Below are positions 10,290 to 22,523 of a DNA stretch of 64,000 nt, piece by piece. Source of the stretch: Helianthus annuus (taxonomy: Eukaryota > Streptophyta > Magnoliopsida > Asterales > Asteraceae); contig NC_035433.2 of the NCBI RefSeq assembly GCF_002127325.2, positions 83,022,079 through 83,086,078 of the forward strand, given 5' to 3'. Within the stretch, counting starts at the first letter, position 1. Every line of letters starts with the position of its first letter. The notes below the pieces were generated by a model, which was not told the origin of the DNA, made no database searches, and saw only the letters and a list, made by a program, of their open reading frames with translations. A program made the position numbers and the translations under genes.

Positions 10290-10489
10290 CTCACAAGTTG
10301 TTGATCTTTGGGTGGTGATTTACTCCCGAACAAACCATGCCCACCTTGACTAGAATAGATAAGCGTATCACTTGATCCACTTACATTCGAATAACGCTGA
10401 GAATCCACAACGCTTATGGCCAGATTCTTTCCTTCAATCTTGGCAAAATCAATGCCTACTTGTTTTATTATTACGAAAGTACTGAACAA
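10290..10489 (-). pseudogene. SRA/YDG-domain fragment (SUVH-like), copy 2
   Basis: A near-identical copy of the 8960-9229 block. It continues differently after the Gly-rich loop (SKSPPKDQQLVSRNMSMK), which is closer to the SRA pattern 'DQKL..GN.ALK' than copy 1. It then passes into the repeated 'cgacacgtcttc' motif. The two copies together suggest one ancestral SRA exon that was duplicated and differentially truncated. Confidence 0.65.
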
Positions 10490-11252
10490 CCGAGATAACA
10501 GCTCCGGTATTTATCACGACGGTCTCTTTGCTTCGTCCACTAGAACTATTTGTGTATGCATTCTTTTGGTAGTTAACAACGCTAATTAGAAAAAAAATCT
10601 GTAAAATTAATCATATCGATTACTATAACAGGATGGATGTGACACACACAGATAGATAAGCTGTCACAGTTGTCAAGACTGTTTGTCCGGTTTCCAATGC
10701 TCACACAGGGTGATAAACAACGCTGATACAAACACATGTGTTTCGAAATAGGTTTTGTTCTTGGTTTAATGAAGTTACACGTAACATCTAGTCATATTCA
10801 GATTTAAACAATGCCCGCCTAAACTGAGATAACGGACATCCATCAAGCTCAAAAAGAAAACTTATGTTTCCCATAGTCACAAAAGATTGCGGTTTGTATT
10901 TCGCATAGCCACCGTTTCCGTAGTAAAAAATGGTTGGGTTTGCACATTCAATCTTCAATACTTCATTAAACTACCACTAGTAGAAGAACCCGACACGTCT
11001 TCATGTTACGGAGATTGTTCTAGAAATTGAAGGAAAAGGAAAAGGAAAAGATTTGTTGAAATCGAATTTGACAACTGTAAACTTCAATCATTTCCTGGTC
11101 AAATCACACACTATAAACTTCAAAGTTATCGTGTGTTGTAGTTTGGAAAGATGACCGAATAGAGATATGAATAACAAACTATGGAGAACTTGTTTGTGTC
11201 GGGTTCTTCTGCTAGTTACTCGATCAACGGACTGATCGGTAACGTTACTCTA

Positions 11253-14200
11253 TGTCACACCCCGATTTCCACACGTTTCACCGGTGGGCCCGGTGGGGGA
11301 TTACCGTGACGTAGTTGGCAACAACATAGTCAAACCACACAATAATTAAACGCACAGCGGAAGCATAAAGATAGATATATTTCAACTATCGAATGTAATA
11401 TCCAAGTATCACAAGTAGTCGAAATAAATCCACAGGGGATCAAAATAAAAATAGAAATATTGTTCAATAGATAGTGGCATCCCAAGCTTGCGAGACTCTA
11501 ACGATGCTAAGGAGTGGCCAGCCTATTTCGTACAGAACCTGCATTTAATCTTTTTGGGGAAAATACGTCAGTTTACACTGGTAAATACATTCAACCGACA
11601 CTTTTGTAAAAATGTTTAATAAAATTGATTTGAATGCACAAGGCACAAACTCTTTATAACTTGGGATAATTTATAAATTAAATCTTGTAAAAGAATTACA
11701 TGTTCACTATGCGTTCAGTCGCCCGGGTCGTGCCGGGTTTAAGGTTAATAGACACGCCACAAAGCATAAATCCGTGGCGGGAAAACCAACGGTTATACCT
11801 TTATAAATATAGACACATTGTCGGGTGTACACCTACACCCGCGTGTCGAGGTCGTGGCCATTTCGTAAAATGATGCCAAGGATATCCGGGACATGGTCAT
11901 TAAGCTCCCAAAGGCGTAAAGCCAACAAAACAAATTTTTAAACGGGTCACATTGATAATACCCAACTACTAATGAGTTAGGGTCAATTGCCCGACCAAGC
12001 GGTATTTTATATACCGTAACCCAAGCCCGTATAACGGAAAATAAGTTAAAAGTATTTACCTGAGCAAGTAATAACCTCAATAAACAAATGCAAGTATCTT
12101 TTACTGGTCTCTTATTCTGGAACGAAGGTTTATAAAAACCTATTAGAATCCTAACGAGTCTTTAATTTAGCCTTAGCTTAGACCGGTCAGTTTCAAAAGA
12201 TAATTACGGTTTAATCGCGTGAAAGGCGAAAACCGGGAATGGAATGTGGCTTGGACCCAACAAGTTTGAAGACTTGTTTTATATGGGTATAATAAGCACA
12301 CTCTGGATTTTGAAGTGAAAACGATAAGGTTTGATCCGTTTCGGCTAGTTTATGTGAACTAGTTACGTAAACTGAACCGTGCGCGCAAATGGCGTAACGG
12401 GTAACCGTAAGAGTCCTACACAGGCTTCCTAAGTTAATATGCTCCAAAGAGGTTGTGGTATCAGTAGGATACCTTCCATTATGCCCATAACGAGTTTAAA
12501 TCCAATATACGCCCTGTAGGGGTATTTTGGTCATTGTAAAGATTATAAAAGAGGTTTCCGAGTTCTACAGGAAATCTGAGTTTTCCGAATAGTTTATTAA
12601 GTTCAAAATACTTTATTTATTATTTAAAATCAGTAGAAACTGGAATCGGGTCAAAATACTATGTAGAACTCAAGTTATGTCTGAAAGGGTATATTCAGTA
12701 TTTACCGAATCAATGCCATAACCGCAGGTTATGAGCAGGTTAAAAATAATTAAAAATCTTTAAAAATCCCAAAATATTATTTTACATCAGTATGTAAAAG
12801 GTTTGGTGTCGAAATTTGGGTTTAGATAGGTTTTATGCTAATTGCGCCTTTTAATTACTAAAGTTTCCGTAATTGCGCTATTTAGCATAACTCCTATTCT
12901 AGACCTCGGATTGACGTGAAATTTTAGAGACATGCTTAGAAATCAGTAACTAAGGTTATTGTCCTTTCACATATCCAAAATTCTCGTTTTAAAGTAAAAA
13001 GGGCGTGATGGTCAACTTTTAAGCATTTAACGGAAATGTGCAAAAGACTCGGACAAACAATGAACCGGTCACAGAGGGTTATACCATCATGTAACCTGGT
13101 CCTAAGAGAGTCCTAAGGCATATCTAAATCATACTATATCGGGTCAGAACTGAAGTCAAAGCAAAAGTCAAAGTTTTGCGAGTTTCGGTTCCAAACCGGG
13201 TCAAAACAGTAAATGGTCGGATCAAACAAGCTTAGACCAATTATAATACTTATTATCATGTTTTATGAGTGTCAAAACAGGTTATACGCCATCTTCATTA
13301 CTGATTATGCATAAAATCGAAAGTTAGCATTCTGTTGACTTTTTCTAAGCAAGTTTGACTCGACATTTGGACTAGTTAGAGTGGGAATCAGAGAGTGCTC
13401 TTTTAGGGGTTTAATGCCCACATAATTACCAACATATAACTACCTTTGATTCGACAAATCACTGGACCATTAGTGATTAATCGTCAAGTCAATCGTTAAT
13501 TACGAAGGATTGACTTTTAAGCTATAACGAAGCAAAACTAAACCAAGAAAGGGTGGAGCACACTTACAAGAGTCCTATGCACAACCAGGGATGAGTATTG
13601 AAGGCACTTGAGCTCCAGAAGTGATCAAGAAAGCAGATTGAAGGTGTGAAGTTCATTGTTGCACAAGGTGGCCTTTTATAGTAAACTACGCACCTTAGAT
13701 CCTTGACAACTAAGGCTACAAGTGTTCTTGGATGATCACCAAGTGTCCCTGAGTGCTAGGAGACGTTTAGGGGGCGCCCATGCCCTCATTATTGCTCAAT
13801 AAGTCGGTTAAAACACCAAACAGTGCTTCTGTCCGACTTTTCTGCATCTGGGAGGCTGACGCGGCCCGCGTTAATGATCAGGTAACCTTTACGTGGGTCG
13901 CCTGAATCTCAATGTCAGAGCCCATATCTATACTGTCAGCGCGGCCCGCGTAAGATCCCTTATTACATTTACGCGGCCCGCCTGAGACCTAAAAGTAAGA
14001 TTTTTCAAATCTTTTCAATTATTACTGCTGGCCTTTGGCGATTCGAAGGGGTAACTTTGCGTTTTGGGCCTCGTTAATTTACGTATAAGGGCCTCGTGAC
14101 TTTTACCCTCGCCGTTAAATCCTCGGTTAACTTATTATTACCCGAAAAGTCCTAACTTTCAAAGTTGACGCTTTTAGCTCCTCACATACGAATTCAATCA

Positions 14201-14585
14201 TAACTTTCTCGTTTCCAAACGGAACCTTGCGAAATTTATATCGTACATTCTAGTGAGCGTAATTTACTGTTACAAAGTCTTGGGTTCGCTAAAGGGTCAC
14301 TCAGAGGTATATCTTAAACATGTTGACACATTTAGCCCCTTAGTTTGTAATCTCCCACTTTCTCCCGCATTTCGTTCCGTACGATCCATGATTTATTCGT
14401 TTGAAGGTACGAGCATCATTTAGGGTTACTGTACAGTATATTTATCCCTCGTTGACACTTTGAACCCTCGGATTCACATACTTTCAATGTTTGTCAACTT
14501 TAGTCCTTCTTTAGTATTTATTACCACGTGTAAACCTATGACACGTGTCAATACATTATTGGACGCAAAATTTCGAGGTGTTACA
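11253..14585 (-). repeat. 3' LTR of element A (3333 bp)
   Basis: TG..CA ended. It pairs with 29307-32600. The copies differ by scattered substitutions and an indel of about 40 bp (a segment near 12335-12378 is absent from the other copy near 30390), so A is clearly older than B. It contains the GC-rich palindrome set at 13858-13990 and a TATA-like signal at 13673-13681 (reverse). Confidence 0.95.
13673..13990 (-). promoter_or_regulatory. LTR core promoter region of A: TATA and upstream gcggcccgcg cluster
   Basis: On the minus strand 'tactataaaagg' lies at 13672-13683. 180-310 bp upstream are four related words: gcggcccgcgtt (13861), acgtgggtcgcctga (13890), gcgcggcccgcgtaa (13941) and acgcggcccgcctgag (13971). 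The same arrangement is in the other LTR (TATA at 31687-31695, words at 31873-31998). Confidence 0.55.
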
Positions 14586-14602
14586 TCCTCACCCCCTTAA
14601 AA
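14586..14602 (-). other. Polypurine tract of A
   Basis: The minus strand reads ttaagggggtgagga directly before the LTR TGTAACACC, the expected plus-strand DNA priming site. Confidence 0.8.
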
Positions 14603-14621
14603 GAAATCTCGACCTCGAGAT

Positions 14622-16687
14622 TTATTGAAACAAATGAGGGTATTTTTCTTTCATCGTGGACTCTACCTCCCACGTGTACTCGGGACCTCTACGAGCATCC
14701 CATTTTACCTTCACAATCGGTATATACTTCCTGCGAAGCTTCTTAACCTGTCGATCCTCGATCGACACAGGTTTTTCAACGAACTTTAAGCTCTCATCGA
14801 TGTGTACATCTGTATGCGGTATAACCAGTGATTCGTCAGCGAAACACTTCTTCAGGTTACAGATGTGGAACACATTGTGGATACCACTGAGCTCTTCCGG
14901 TAAGTTTAATTTGTAGGCAACCGATCCGACACGTTCGATTACCTCGAAGGGTCCAATATATCTCGGGCTTAACTTGCCTTTCTTACCGAATCGCATCACC
15001 CCCTTCCAGGGTGATACCTTAAGCAATACCTTGTCGCCTACTTCGAAATTGAAAGGCTTACGCTTCAAATCTACGTAGCTTTTCTGCCTATCTCGGGCAG
15101 CTTTCAATCGATCGCGAATTTGGACAATCTTGTCCGTTGTTTCAAATATTATATCAGGTCCTGTCATCTGGACATCTCCAACTTCTGCCCAACAAACGGG
15201 CGTTCTACACTTTCTACCATATAGGGCTTCAAAAGGTGTAGCCTTAATGCTCGTATGGTAGCTGTTGTTATAGGAGAACTCGACCAAGGGTAGGTGGTTA
15301 TCCCAACTACCACCTAAGTCGATCGCACATGCACGAAGCATGTCTTCCAACGTTTGGAATGTACGCTCACTCTGTCCATCTGTCTGAGGGTGGTAAGCCG
15401 TACTGAAATTCAGACGTATGCCCAAAGATTGTTGGAAACTTTTCCAAAAGTGTGACGTGTATCTGGTATCTCTATCAGAGATGATAGACACAGGCACGCC
15501 ATGAAGGGCTACAATATTATCTACAAACAACTGGGCTAGTATATCGGAGCTATGAGTCTCCTTTATGGGTAGGAAATGTGCTGACTTGGTCAGTCTATCA
15601 ACTATTACCCATATTGTATCATTTCCCTTCTTTGTCTTTGGCAACTTGGTGATGAAGTCCATCGTCACCATTTCCCACTTCCACTCGGGAAGTTCAGGCT
15701 GTTGTAGCAAGCCTGACGGCTTTTGATGTTCAGCTTTTACTTGCGCACAAGTCAAACACTTTGCTACGTAGGTGGCTATAGACTTTTTCAAGCCTATCCA
15801 CCAAAAGTTTGCCTTCAAGTCCTGGTACATTTTATCAGCTCCAGGATGAACGGAATATCGGGAACTGTGAGCTTCCTGAAGGATAACGTCTCGAAGACCT
15901 CCATAAACAGGAACCCATATCCTTCCATTCAATCTCAGAATTCCATCTTTGCCATAGGATAACTGTTCTTCAGTTACTCCTAGCTTTTCGTTAGGATAGT
16001 TAGCTTCTGACACAGCTTCTTTCTGTGCAGCTAACAATCTCTCATTCAGGCTGTTCTTGATTTCAATGCTCTTGGCATTGATCCTTATTGGTTTCACTCT
16101 TTCTTTCCTGCTTAAGGCATCTGCGACTACGTTGGCCTTGCCTGGATGGTATCTTATTTCACAGTCATAATCGTTCAGAGTTTCCATCCAACGTCGCTGC
16201 CTCATATTCAAATCTTTCTGATTGAACAGATGCTGAAGGCTTTTGTGATCAGAATAGATCACAAATTTAATGCCATACAAATAGTGCCTCCAAAGCTTTA
16301 GTGCAAATACAACGGCACCTAACTCGAAGTCTTGGGTGGTGTAATTCTTTTCATGCACCTTTAATTGTCGTGAAGCATAGGCAATCACCTTGCCCCTCTG
16401 CATAAGCACACAACCCATCCCGGTGTGCGATGCGTCACAATACACTACAAATTCTTCCATTCCTTCCGGCAATGTCAATACAGGAGCATTGCTTAGCTTC
16501 TGTTTGAGGATGTCAAAAGCTTCTTGCTGCTTAGGGCCCCAATTAAACTTTATATTCTTTCTAGTTAAAGACGTTAGGGGTGCAGCAATTCTTGAGAAAT
16601 TTTCGATGAAGCGTCTGTAGTATCCTGCCAGACCTAGGAAACTACGAATCTCCGTAGGCGTCTTCGGCTCCTGCCAATTCATGACGG
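14622..16687 (-). pseudogene. Element A pol, 3' part: RT thumb end, RNase H, integrase, chromodomain
   Basis: An uninterrupted frame from the insertion point of B to the stop at 14622-14624. In order: the RT/RNase H connection ([20 protein letters not shown]), RNase H (VVYCDASHTGMGCVL.., [26 protein letters not shown]), the integrase zinc-binding region (HSSRYSVHPG..., CLTCAQVKAEHQ), and the integrase core with its acidic residues in VTMDFITKLP, IISDRDTRY and GQSERTFQTLEDML. A C-terminal binding domain ([20 protein letters not shown]) and a chromodomain-like tail ending KEKYPHLFQ follow. The rest of pol is at 24427-25983. Removing B and one GACGG copy restores the frame exactly, so this half decayed only by B's insertion. 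Confidence 0.95.
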
Positions 16688-18590
16688 TGATATTCGCTAA
16701 TTTACACATATTTTAGTCCCCCATTTTATCCCCATTTTATGCGTTTTCGGCCGTAAAACCGTCATGCGGATACTTAATCATGTATACTTTTGTTTACAGG
16801 CCTAAAACAACATACCAGACGAGATGATACCAAAAACGAGGACTTTCCGGACAAAACGATGAAGCCGCGAAGATTCTGTGGAAAAAGACTGACCTGGGCG
16901 TTTGGCACGGTCATGCGGCCATATGCACGACCGTGCATATCCGACAAACAAGAAAGTCCCGGCGATGAACCAGGCGTGCAACTCACCGTGCAAGGCAATG
17001 AAGGCAAACCCGAAAATGCACGGTCGTTCCTCATGGAGAACGGTCGTGCGGATCCGAGATCAAACAACATCTCGGAGTGGAACGACCACAAGTCAAGGCG
17101 TGCAAGCCAAATGCCGGAAAGGAACGGTCGTGCCAAGCCAAGAACGACCGTGCGTGACCGAAGACCAGTCAACGATCTGTGACGTCACGCAGTATGGTGG
17201 CCCACCACCAATAATGCTTAAAGTGCACGGTCGTGCGATCGGAAGAACGGCCGTGCGACTTCGAAAAAGCATTTAAACAGAACAGCACCATTTTAGACGT
17301 AACTCTGGAATTTTGGAGAGCTTTGCAGGCGATTTTGAGGCTCCGAAGGCTTCTGCTTTCACTCGGATTCAAGCCACATTGCCCGGTTTTGCTCGTTTAC
17401 TATCCGGATTCTTAATCTTGTGCTTGTTTATGGTTGGGTTTTCTAATCTTTCCATGTTTTTGTTAATCTTTCAAGCATTTAGATTAATATTTATGTATTA
17501 TTGTAGCATTTGGGCAAAAACACAACAATCCCTTGCTTGATTATAACCATTAGTATGTTAATCTATGTTTGTAATGAAATTTGGAAGTGTTTATGATTAT
17601 CTTTGATGATTAGTTTGCAACCTTGTTATTGATATTGATTTCTTGATTATAAGTAATTGTGTTGGATGATTGGTGCTTGGTTAGGTAAGATAGTTGAAAA
17701 ATGAAGCTTATTTAATCATGTATTAGTAAACTTTTAATTTGGTTAACTAGCTTAACTTGGTTAAAATGTGGGCACCATGATACTCTAACGGGTTAGTGGT
17801 TTAATAAAATGTAATTATTGTTAATCAAGAAAGCTTGCCTTCACGGAAGGACTCTAACGGGTTAGATGGTGTTGTTATGAATTCTTGCCATGATTTGTTA
17901 GCTTAGTTAGTAGTTTCGGCCAAAATTGCTATCTTGGTGAATTTATGCGCAAGCTTTGTAAAATGAACTCGGTTGTGATTTAATCTAGTCTATGCTTGTC
18001 TCGGTGGTTGCATTGTGTTTATCGGTGTTGCTTTCCTTGATTAAGTGAGGTTAGAAAACTCCTAACGGATGACTAACTTATTTTTAGGAGATTTTTGTAG
18101 ACATTAATCAATTGCACGTTAAAGAACAATTTTAGGTGGTTAAAGTGTGTTTATCGTTTTAACTTTCCGAATGATTGTCATTTTAGGATTCCCGAAAGGG
18201 ATACTAATTGTCTCAAAATGGAAAATTGACCGAATTCTTCTAGGGCCAAAACTGACTTAGTTGACATGTTGTGGTTGTATATTAAGCAAGGCTATTTATA
18301 TATAATCTACTATGTTTTATAAGTTTTTATTTATGCTTACTTTAGTTTAATTTAAAACCAATACAACTTATGTTTTTACCGGTAATTTAGTGACAAAGGT
18401 CTAGTATTATTTCTCCGCCCATTTCCGTGGATCGATACTTGGTTCTTACCGATACTTTACTACATATATGACGGGGTACACTTGCCCTTTCGTGTGTGTT
18501 TTGATGTAAAAGTAATAATCACTTTTATAAATTTAAAACCAATTCGTGTGTAATTTCATTGTAAAAAAATGTGTAGTCGCGCACGTACCA
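16688..18590 (+). repeat. 5' LTR of element B
   Basis: 1903 bp, same length as 22524-24426. 16902-17265 is dense in gcacggtcgtgcg / gcacgaccgtgc words. ORF-like frames across this region (for example 16790-17182) are by-products of LTR sequence and occur identically in both LTRs. Confidence 0.95.
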
Positions 18591-18596
18591 AGTTTT

Positions 18597-18614
18597 TGGC
18601 GCCGTTGCCGGGGA
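18597..18614 (+). other. Primer-binding site of B (tRNA-Asp type)
   Basis: tggcgccgttgccgggga, 6 bp after the LTR end. This primer site is typical of Athila/Tat-clade gypsy elements. Confidence 0.85.
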
Positions 18615-19117
18615 AGTGGCGAGTTTTAGGAACGACCCGAGTCATTGTGTTATCGGTGTATATACTTGTTAATATTTGTGTATATTTTCGTGATTATTTA
18701 TTTGTTGATTTATTTGTTAATATTTCTTGCTTTTAATTCAATTTATTCATTTTCGTGATTCTTTTGTACACTTGTAAATTTTTATTCTATTTATTTGTTC
18801 TAATCCGGACTTATTATTCATTTATTCTTTGAGTTTTCGGCTTTGAAAAATTAATTTTAAACTAGCTGATTCGATTATTTCACTTGTTTTGGTTTTTATA
18901 AAATTTTGGGCCCATTTATGATTTGTTATTAAATTTTCAGCCCATTTTTACAATATTCTGTTTCATTTCAGCAAAAAAAAAAAAACAGCCTTATTATAAT
19001 AATAATATAATATTCTTGTCGATCAATTTTTCGTGTCCTCAACCCCCGCTCCCGACGCTGCTGAGCCTTCAGACGAACCCGAGCGTGTTCTGAGGAGACG
19101 TCTTCATTAGAGACCCC
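18615..19117 (+). other. Leader of element B
   Basis: AT-rich, non-coding. Near 19035 it passes into GC-richer, formerly coding sequence (an open stretch encoding EPSDEPERVLRRRLH before a stop) that precedes the integrase tail. The missing gag-pol would have been removed around here. Confidence 0.5.
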
Positions 19118-19423
19118 GTGCGGTTGCGCTGCAACTCGCAACAGCTATGGACGAGCAGGTGGTATCCGCTGAGACAGAGGGCCCAGCCGACGAAGGACAC
19201 ATCATCATGGCTGACGGCAAGAAGCGTGTTTACGAAAAAGCTTCATTCACGTTGGACAGGACCATACACAGTAAAAGAGGTATTTCCTTATGGGACTGTT
19301 GCAATAGAGAACGCGGACGGCGTTATTTTCAAGGTAAATGGGCATCGGTTGAAGGTTTACGTTGGAGGGCCGATCGAGTCGGCGGTGGAGGTTATCGAGC
19401 TCCACACCCCGCATACAGCTTAA
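19118..19423 (+). pseudogene. Integrase C-terminal remnant in element B
   Basis: The frame includes HSRWTGPYTVKEVFPYGTV, then FKVNGHRLKVYVGG, the usual C-terminal end of Athila/Tat-type integrases, and stops at TAA 19421-19423. Everything catalytic upstream is absent and the first part of the frame is not homologous-looking. It is the only recognisable pol piece in B. Confidence 0.75.
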
Positions 19424-19433
19424 GTGTGGGGAA

Positions 19434-19661
19434 ATGAGTCTTGCTATCGACTCGCCAACAAAAATTTAGCATGAGTCTTGCTATCGACTCGCCGACAAAA
19501 ATTTAGCATGAGTCTAGCTATCGACTCGCCGACAAAAATTTAGCATGAGTCTTGCTATCGACTCGCCGACAAAAATTAGCATGAGTCTTGCTATCGACTC
19601 GCCGACAAAAATTTAGCATGAGTCTACGCTACTGACTCGCGGATTAAAAATGTAGCAAGAG
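19434..19661 (+). repeat. Six 37-bp tandem repeats in the B 3' region
   Basis: The unit begins atgagtcttgctatcgactc at 19434, 19471, 19508, 19545, 19581 and 19618 (one copy is 36 bp, the last is diverged). It lies directly after the integrase stop. Tandem repeats in the long 3' untranslated region are a known feature of Tat-clade elements. Confidence 0.92.
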
Positions 19662-19895
19662 CGCCAAAAGCGCTTTAGGGGTAGTATCGTCTTTTTATGT
19701 GTTTTTCTAGTTTTAGCGTAATTTAGGAGTGTTTGGTAGTTTCCGTTTGTTTGTACAGTTTTTATACGTGCCGAGTGAAGGGTCTACATGGGAATATTGT
19801 TAAAACATGTTGCGGATGGTAAAAATGGCGAAAAACGGCCAAAAAGAGTGCTGAAACTGGTTTCTGCAGCAAACAGACACATCTGCAGATTTGGC

Positions 19896-20080
19896 ATGGC
19901 CGTGCCAGGGGTCGCACGCCCGTGCGATTTCGGGCTGGCCTGCACCTCGAGTCGCACCCCCGTGCATTACCGAGGTCAACGTGCAAGAATGAGTCAACAT
20001 CGGATCCGCACGCCCGTGCGAATATCCGCATGACCGTGCGCATGGTCAGGGGCATTTTTTCATTGTTCCATATAAAAGCC
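19896..20080 (+). promoter_or_regulatory. Internal LTR-like promoter segment: gcacgcccgtgcg cluster and TATA
   Basis: Words such as ggccgtgcc, cgcacgcccgtgcg (twice) and catgaccgtgcgcatgg occupy 19896-20045. A TATA-like catataaaag follows at 20069-20078, then a pyrimidine-rich leader. It resembles a U3/R of a related element inside the B interior, possibly an older LTR piece. Confidence 0.45.
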
Positions 20081-20661
20081 CTCATCTGCATCCACTTCTC
20101 ACATTCGCGAAACCCTACTGCACTCTCGTTCCTGGCCGATTTTTCCCTAAAATCGCACCATTTTTCGCACGGTTTCTCAAATCTTCTCGCACGGTTTGTT
20201 TTTTTTTCTTGTCAATTTCCTGTTTTTATCGCTTTCTAGGGTTAGATTCTCCGATTCCTTCAAGGCTTTTTAGGGTTCCCTTCATAAACAAATCGAAACC
20301 CTAGCCCTTGCAAGAACTTCACAAATCATGAACACCCGGCTGATTTCCTAACCCCCTGTCACTAGAAACTTGAAAAATTTCGAAAAGATTTGACTGTTCT
20401 GATTCGGGGTTAAGAATCTGCAGAAAACGGGATCGCACGGTCGTTCTGTACATGGAATGGTCGTGCGTACGCGGGTCGTTCATGATTTTTAACTGTGGTG
20501 CTGGATGTGCACGGTGATGCGACCAGTCGCATGTCCGTGCAATCCTGTCATGTTCCGATAATCAAGACCGCACCACCACTGATCTCTGTGACACATTACC
20601 ATGTGTCCATTCGCACGCCCGTGCGAAACACCCAGATCAGTTTGACAGAATCTTCATAACT

Positions 20662-20874
20662 GTGTGTTCGGCTGAGCATGAAGAGGAGGAGCAGAATCAG
20701 CCACCACCCACACCACCACACCAGCAGTTCCAGCAGCACCAAGACTGGCCACCCGGCGTCCCATCTTATCCTGATTTGTACCAGCAATTTCAACAAATGC
20801 AGCTGAACCAGGAGCAGCTGCGAGTCAACCAGGAGGTGGTGCTGACGGTGATGATGAGTAGCTGGTGGTGGTAG
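20662..20874 (+). pseudogene. Gln/Pro-rich ORF end in element B
   Basis: A short frame with the order acidic (EHEEEEQNQ), Pro-rich (PPPTPPHQQ), Gln-rich (YQQFQQMQLNQEQLRVNQE), then a stop. This style matches C-termini of gag-like ORF1 proteins in Athila/Tat elements and the ORF at 1-276. A short start-like 'MNTRLIS' at 20327 stops at once, so the rest of the ORF appears deleted. Confidence 0.4.
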
Positions 20875-22507
20875 TAGCATTTCAGTACTTTATATTTCGG
20901 GTGTTCATTTTGGTTGTTATTTCAACACCCCCGGTTATGTACTCTTTATTTTCAGACACTTTAGTTTATTTGTCTTGTCTTTGTTTGGATTTTAGTACTT
21001 CTGTTTATGTATATTATGGTTTATTTGGTTTATTTGTTTCTGTTCTGTTTTGCTGCACCATGTGACATACTTGCAGATCCGACATATCTTGGACCGGAGC
21101 ATATGACAGACACAGCTTTGGAAGTCTCGTTTCATCAGATATCATCTTGAGGGGAGTACTATTATCCTTTTTCTCTATATTTCGGTTTCGCATTGGGGAC
21201 AATGCGAAGTTCAAGTGTGGGGAGGGGGTTAACTTTGTTTGTCCTCTAAAAAAAATCCAGAAAATTCATACAAAAATATATGTTTTCTGTATATATTTTA
21301 GTAAATAAACCGGTTGGTTGTGTTTTAGAAAGCTTCGGACTTGATAAAAACTCGACAAGCAAAATATTTTTGAAAAAGGAAACCGGAAAGCGTGACAAAC
21401 AAAGAAAGACTTGCATGATAGTTTTCACACTTTTACCCATTCCTTCCGTTACGTGAGCATATTTGAGCCTATTGTTATATATTTGTTCATTTCGGAGTAG
21501 GAGTGAGCCGGATGTCATGTGTAATTTAGAACTTGTCACTAGCATGCTTGTTAAGACCATGAACTTGCGGAATTATGTAAAAGTGATAGAGGCACTTAGA
21601 TTACCCCTTTGTTGTTAGCCTTGTTCTTTGTGTTGTGTTTCCCGTAAACCTTAAATTACCTTTAGGATTAACCATGTCGAGCCTTCCCGTTTACCTTTGT
21701 TTACCCAACATAATCGCCCACTTAGCCAACTTTAGCCTTTTTATGTTTTAAACCTTTTAGTGTTGAAACTCGGTCAAAATAATCGTTTAACTAGCGCTTG
21801 TTATAGTTTATTATTCATTGTATAAATCCATTAGTTTGCAAAAAAAAAAAAAACAAAAAAAAAAAAAAAAAAAAAAAAACAGAAAATAAAACACCCTAAA
21901 ATAGGGTGAAGTAGACAAAATTCGAGCAATTTTGATTAATAAAATGATGAAATCTTGTTTATGAGCTCGTTGTCGCATAAGTCGCCTTTTTAAGGCATTT
22001 GTATGTATAGTTTTGTTGTATTGCGCTTGTTAAACGTAACTACCGAGTTTTAACCGTTTCACCACTTTAAATATCCCTTTCCATACCCTTCGCCCAAGCC
22101 TAACGTTACACCCCGTAAAGACCTCTTGATTTACACTTTTTCACATGTTAGTTGGTGGAGACGAGATCTTATGACAAGCTTATGATATTGCACATTTCAT
22201 TGACAAGGCATTGAGTGTTTACACGTACACATTGTATGTATGTTTCACAAAGAAAACCGAGTGTGTGTGAACATTGTGAGTTGTGTGAAGATTAGCATGT
22301 TAAGTCAATTGAAAGTGAGTCACGAATTTTTGGTTATCACCATATATTTGCATATGCTTGTTTGGGTTTGATTCATTTGATGTTGTCTTTCGAAAAACTG
22401 GCTAACCGTTTGTAGTTATTTCAATAAATAATGTGTAAATTATCGTTCTTGTTTGATTTTATCTTTTATTGCATTTTAGTTTAGCTTGCTTGAGGACAAG
22501 CAAGGTT
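20875..22507 (+). other. 3' untranslated region of element B
   Basis: Non-coding, AT-rich. It includes an A-rich tract at 21839-21882 and an internal polypurine-like motif caagtgtggggaggggg near 21211-21228 that resembles the functional one at 22508-22523. Confidence 0.6.
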
Positions 22508-22523
22508 CAAGTGTGGGGAGATT
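22508..22523 (+). other. Polypurine tract of B
   Basis: aagtgtggggagatt immediately before the 3' LTR start TGATATTCG. Confidence 0.8.

Larger units (their letters stand above)
5600..11247. other. Mosaic of shuffled, repeated host-gene fragments
   Basis: This stretch has no long ORF but is built from short segments used repeatedly. 'agaacccgacacgtcttctg' or close variants recur near 6056, 7546, 7612, 7660, 10205, 10257 and 10985. 'tctttaatctattagaacga' recurs near 6551, 6757, 7373 and 8679 and in reverse near 7165. The SRA-like block occurs twice. Recognisable protein fragments are all on the minus strand except one weak case. Unannotated parts, for example 10490-11247, contain short coding-like pieces I cannot assign. 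This looks like a gene-fragment-bearing transposable element (Helitron or Pack-MULE type) or a decayed tandem cluster. I did not find diagnostic ends. Confidence 0.6.

Noticed and set aside
16790..17182. 130-codon ORF (and the matching frames on both strands at 16774-17276 and 22610-23112)
   Set aside because: These lie wholly inside the two LTRs of element B, recur identically in both, overlap on both strands and have no domain or start context. They are open by chance in GC-rich repeat sequence.
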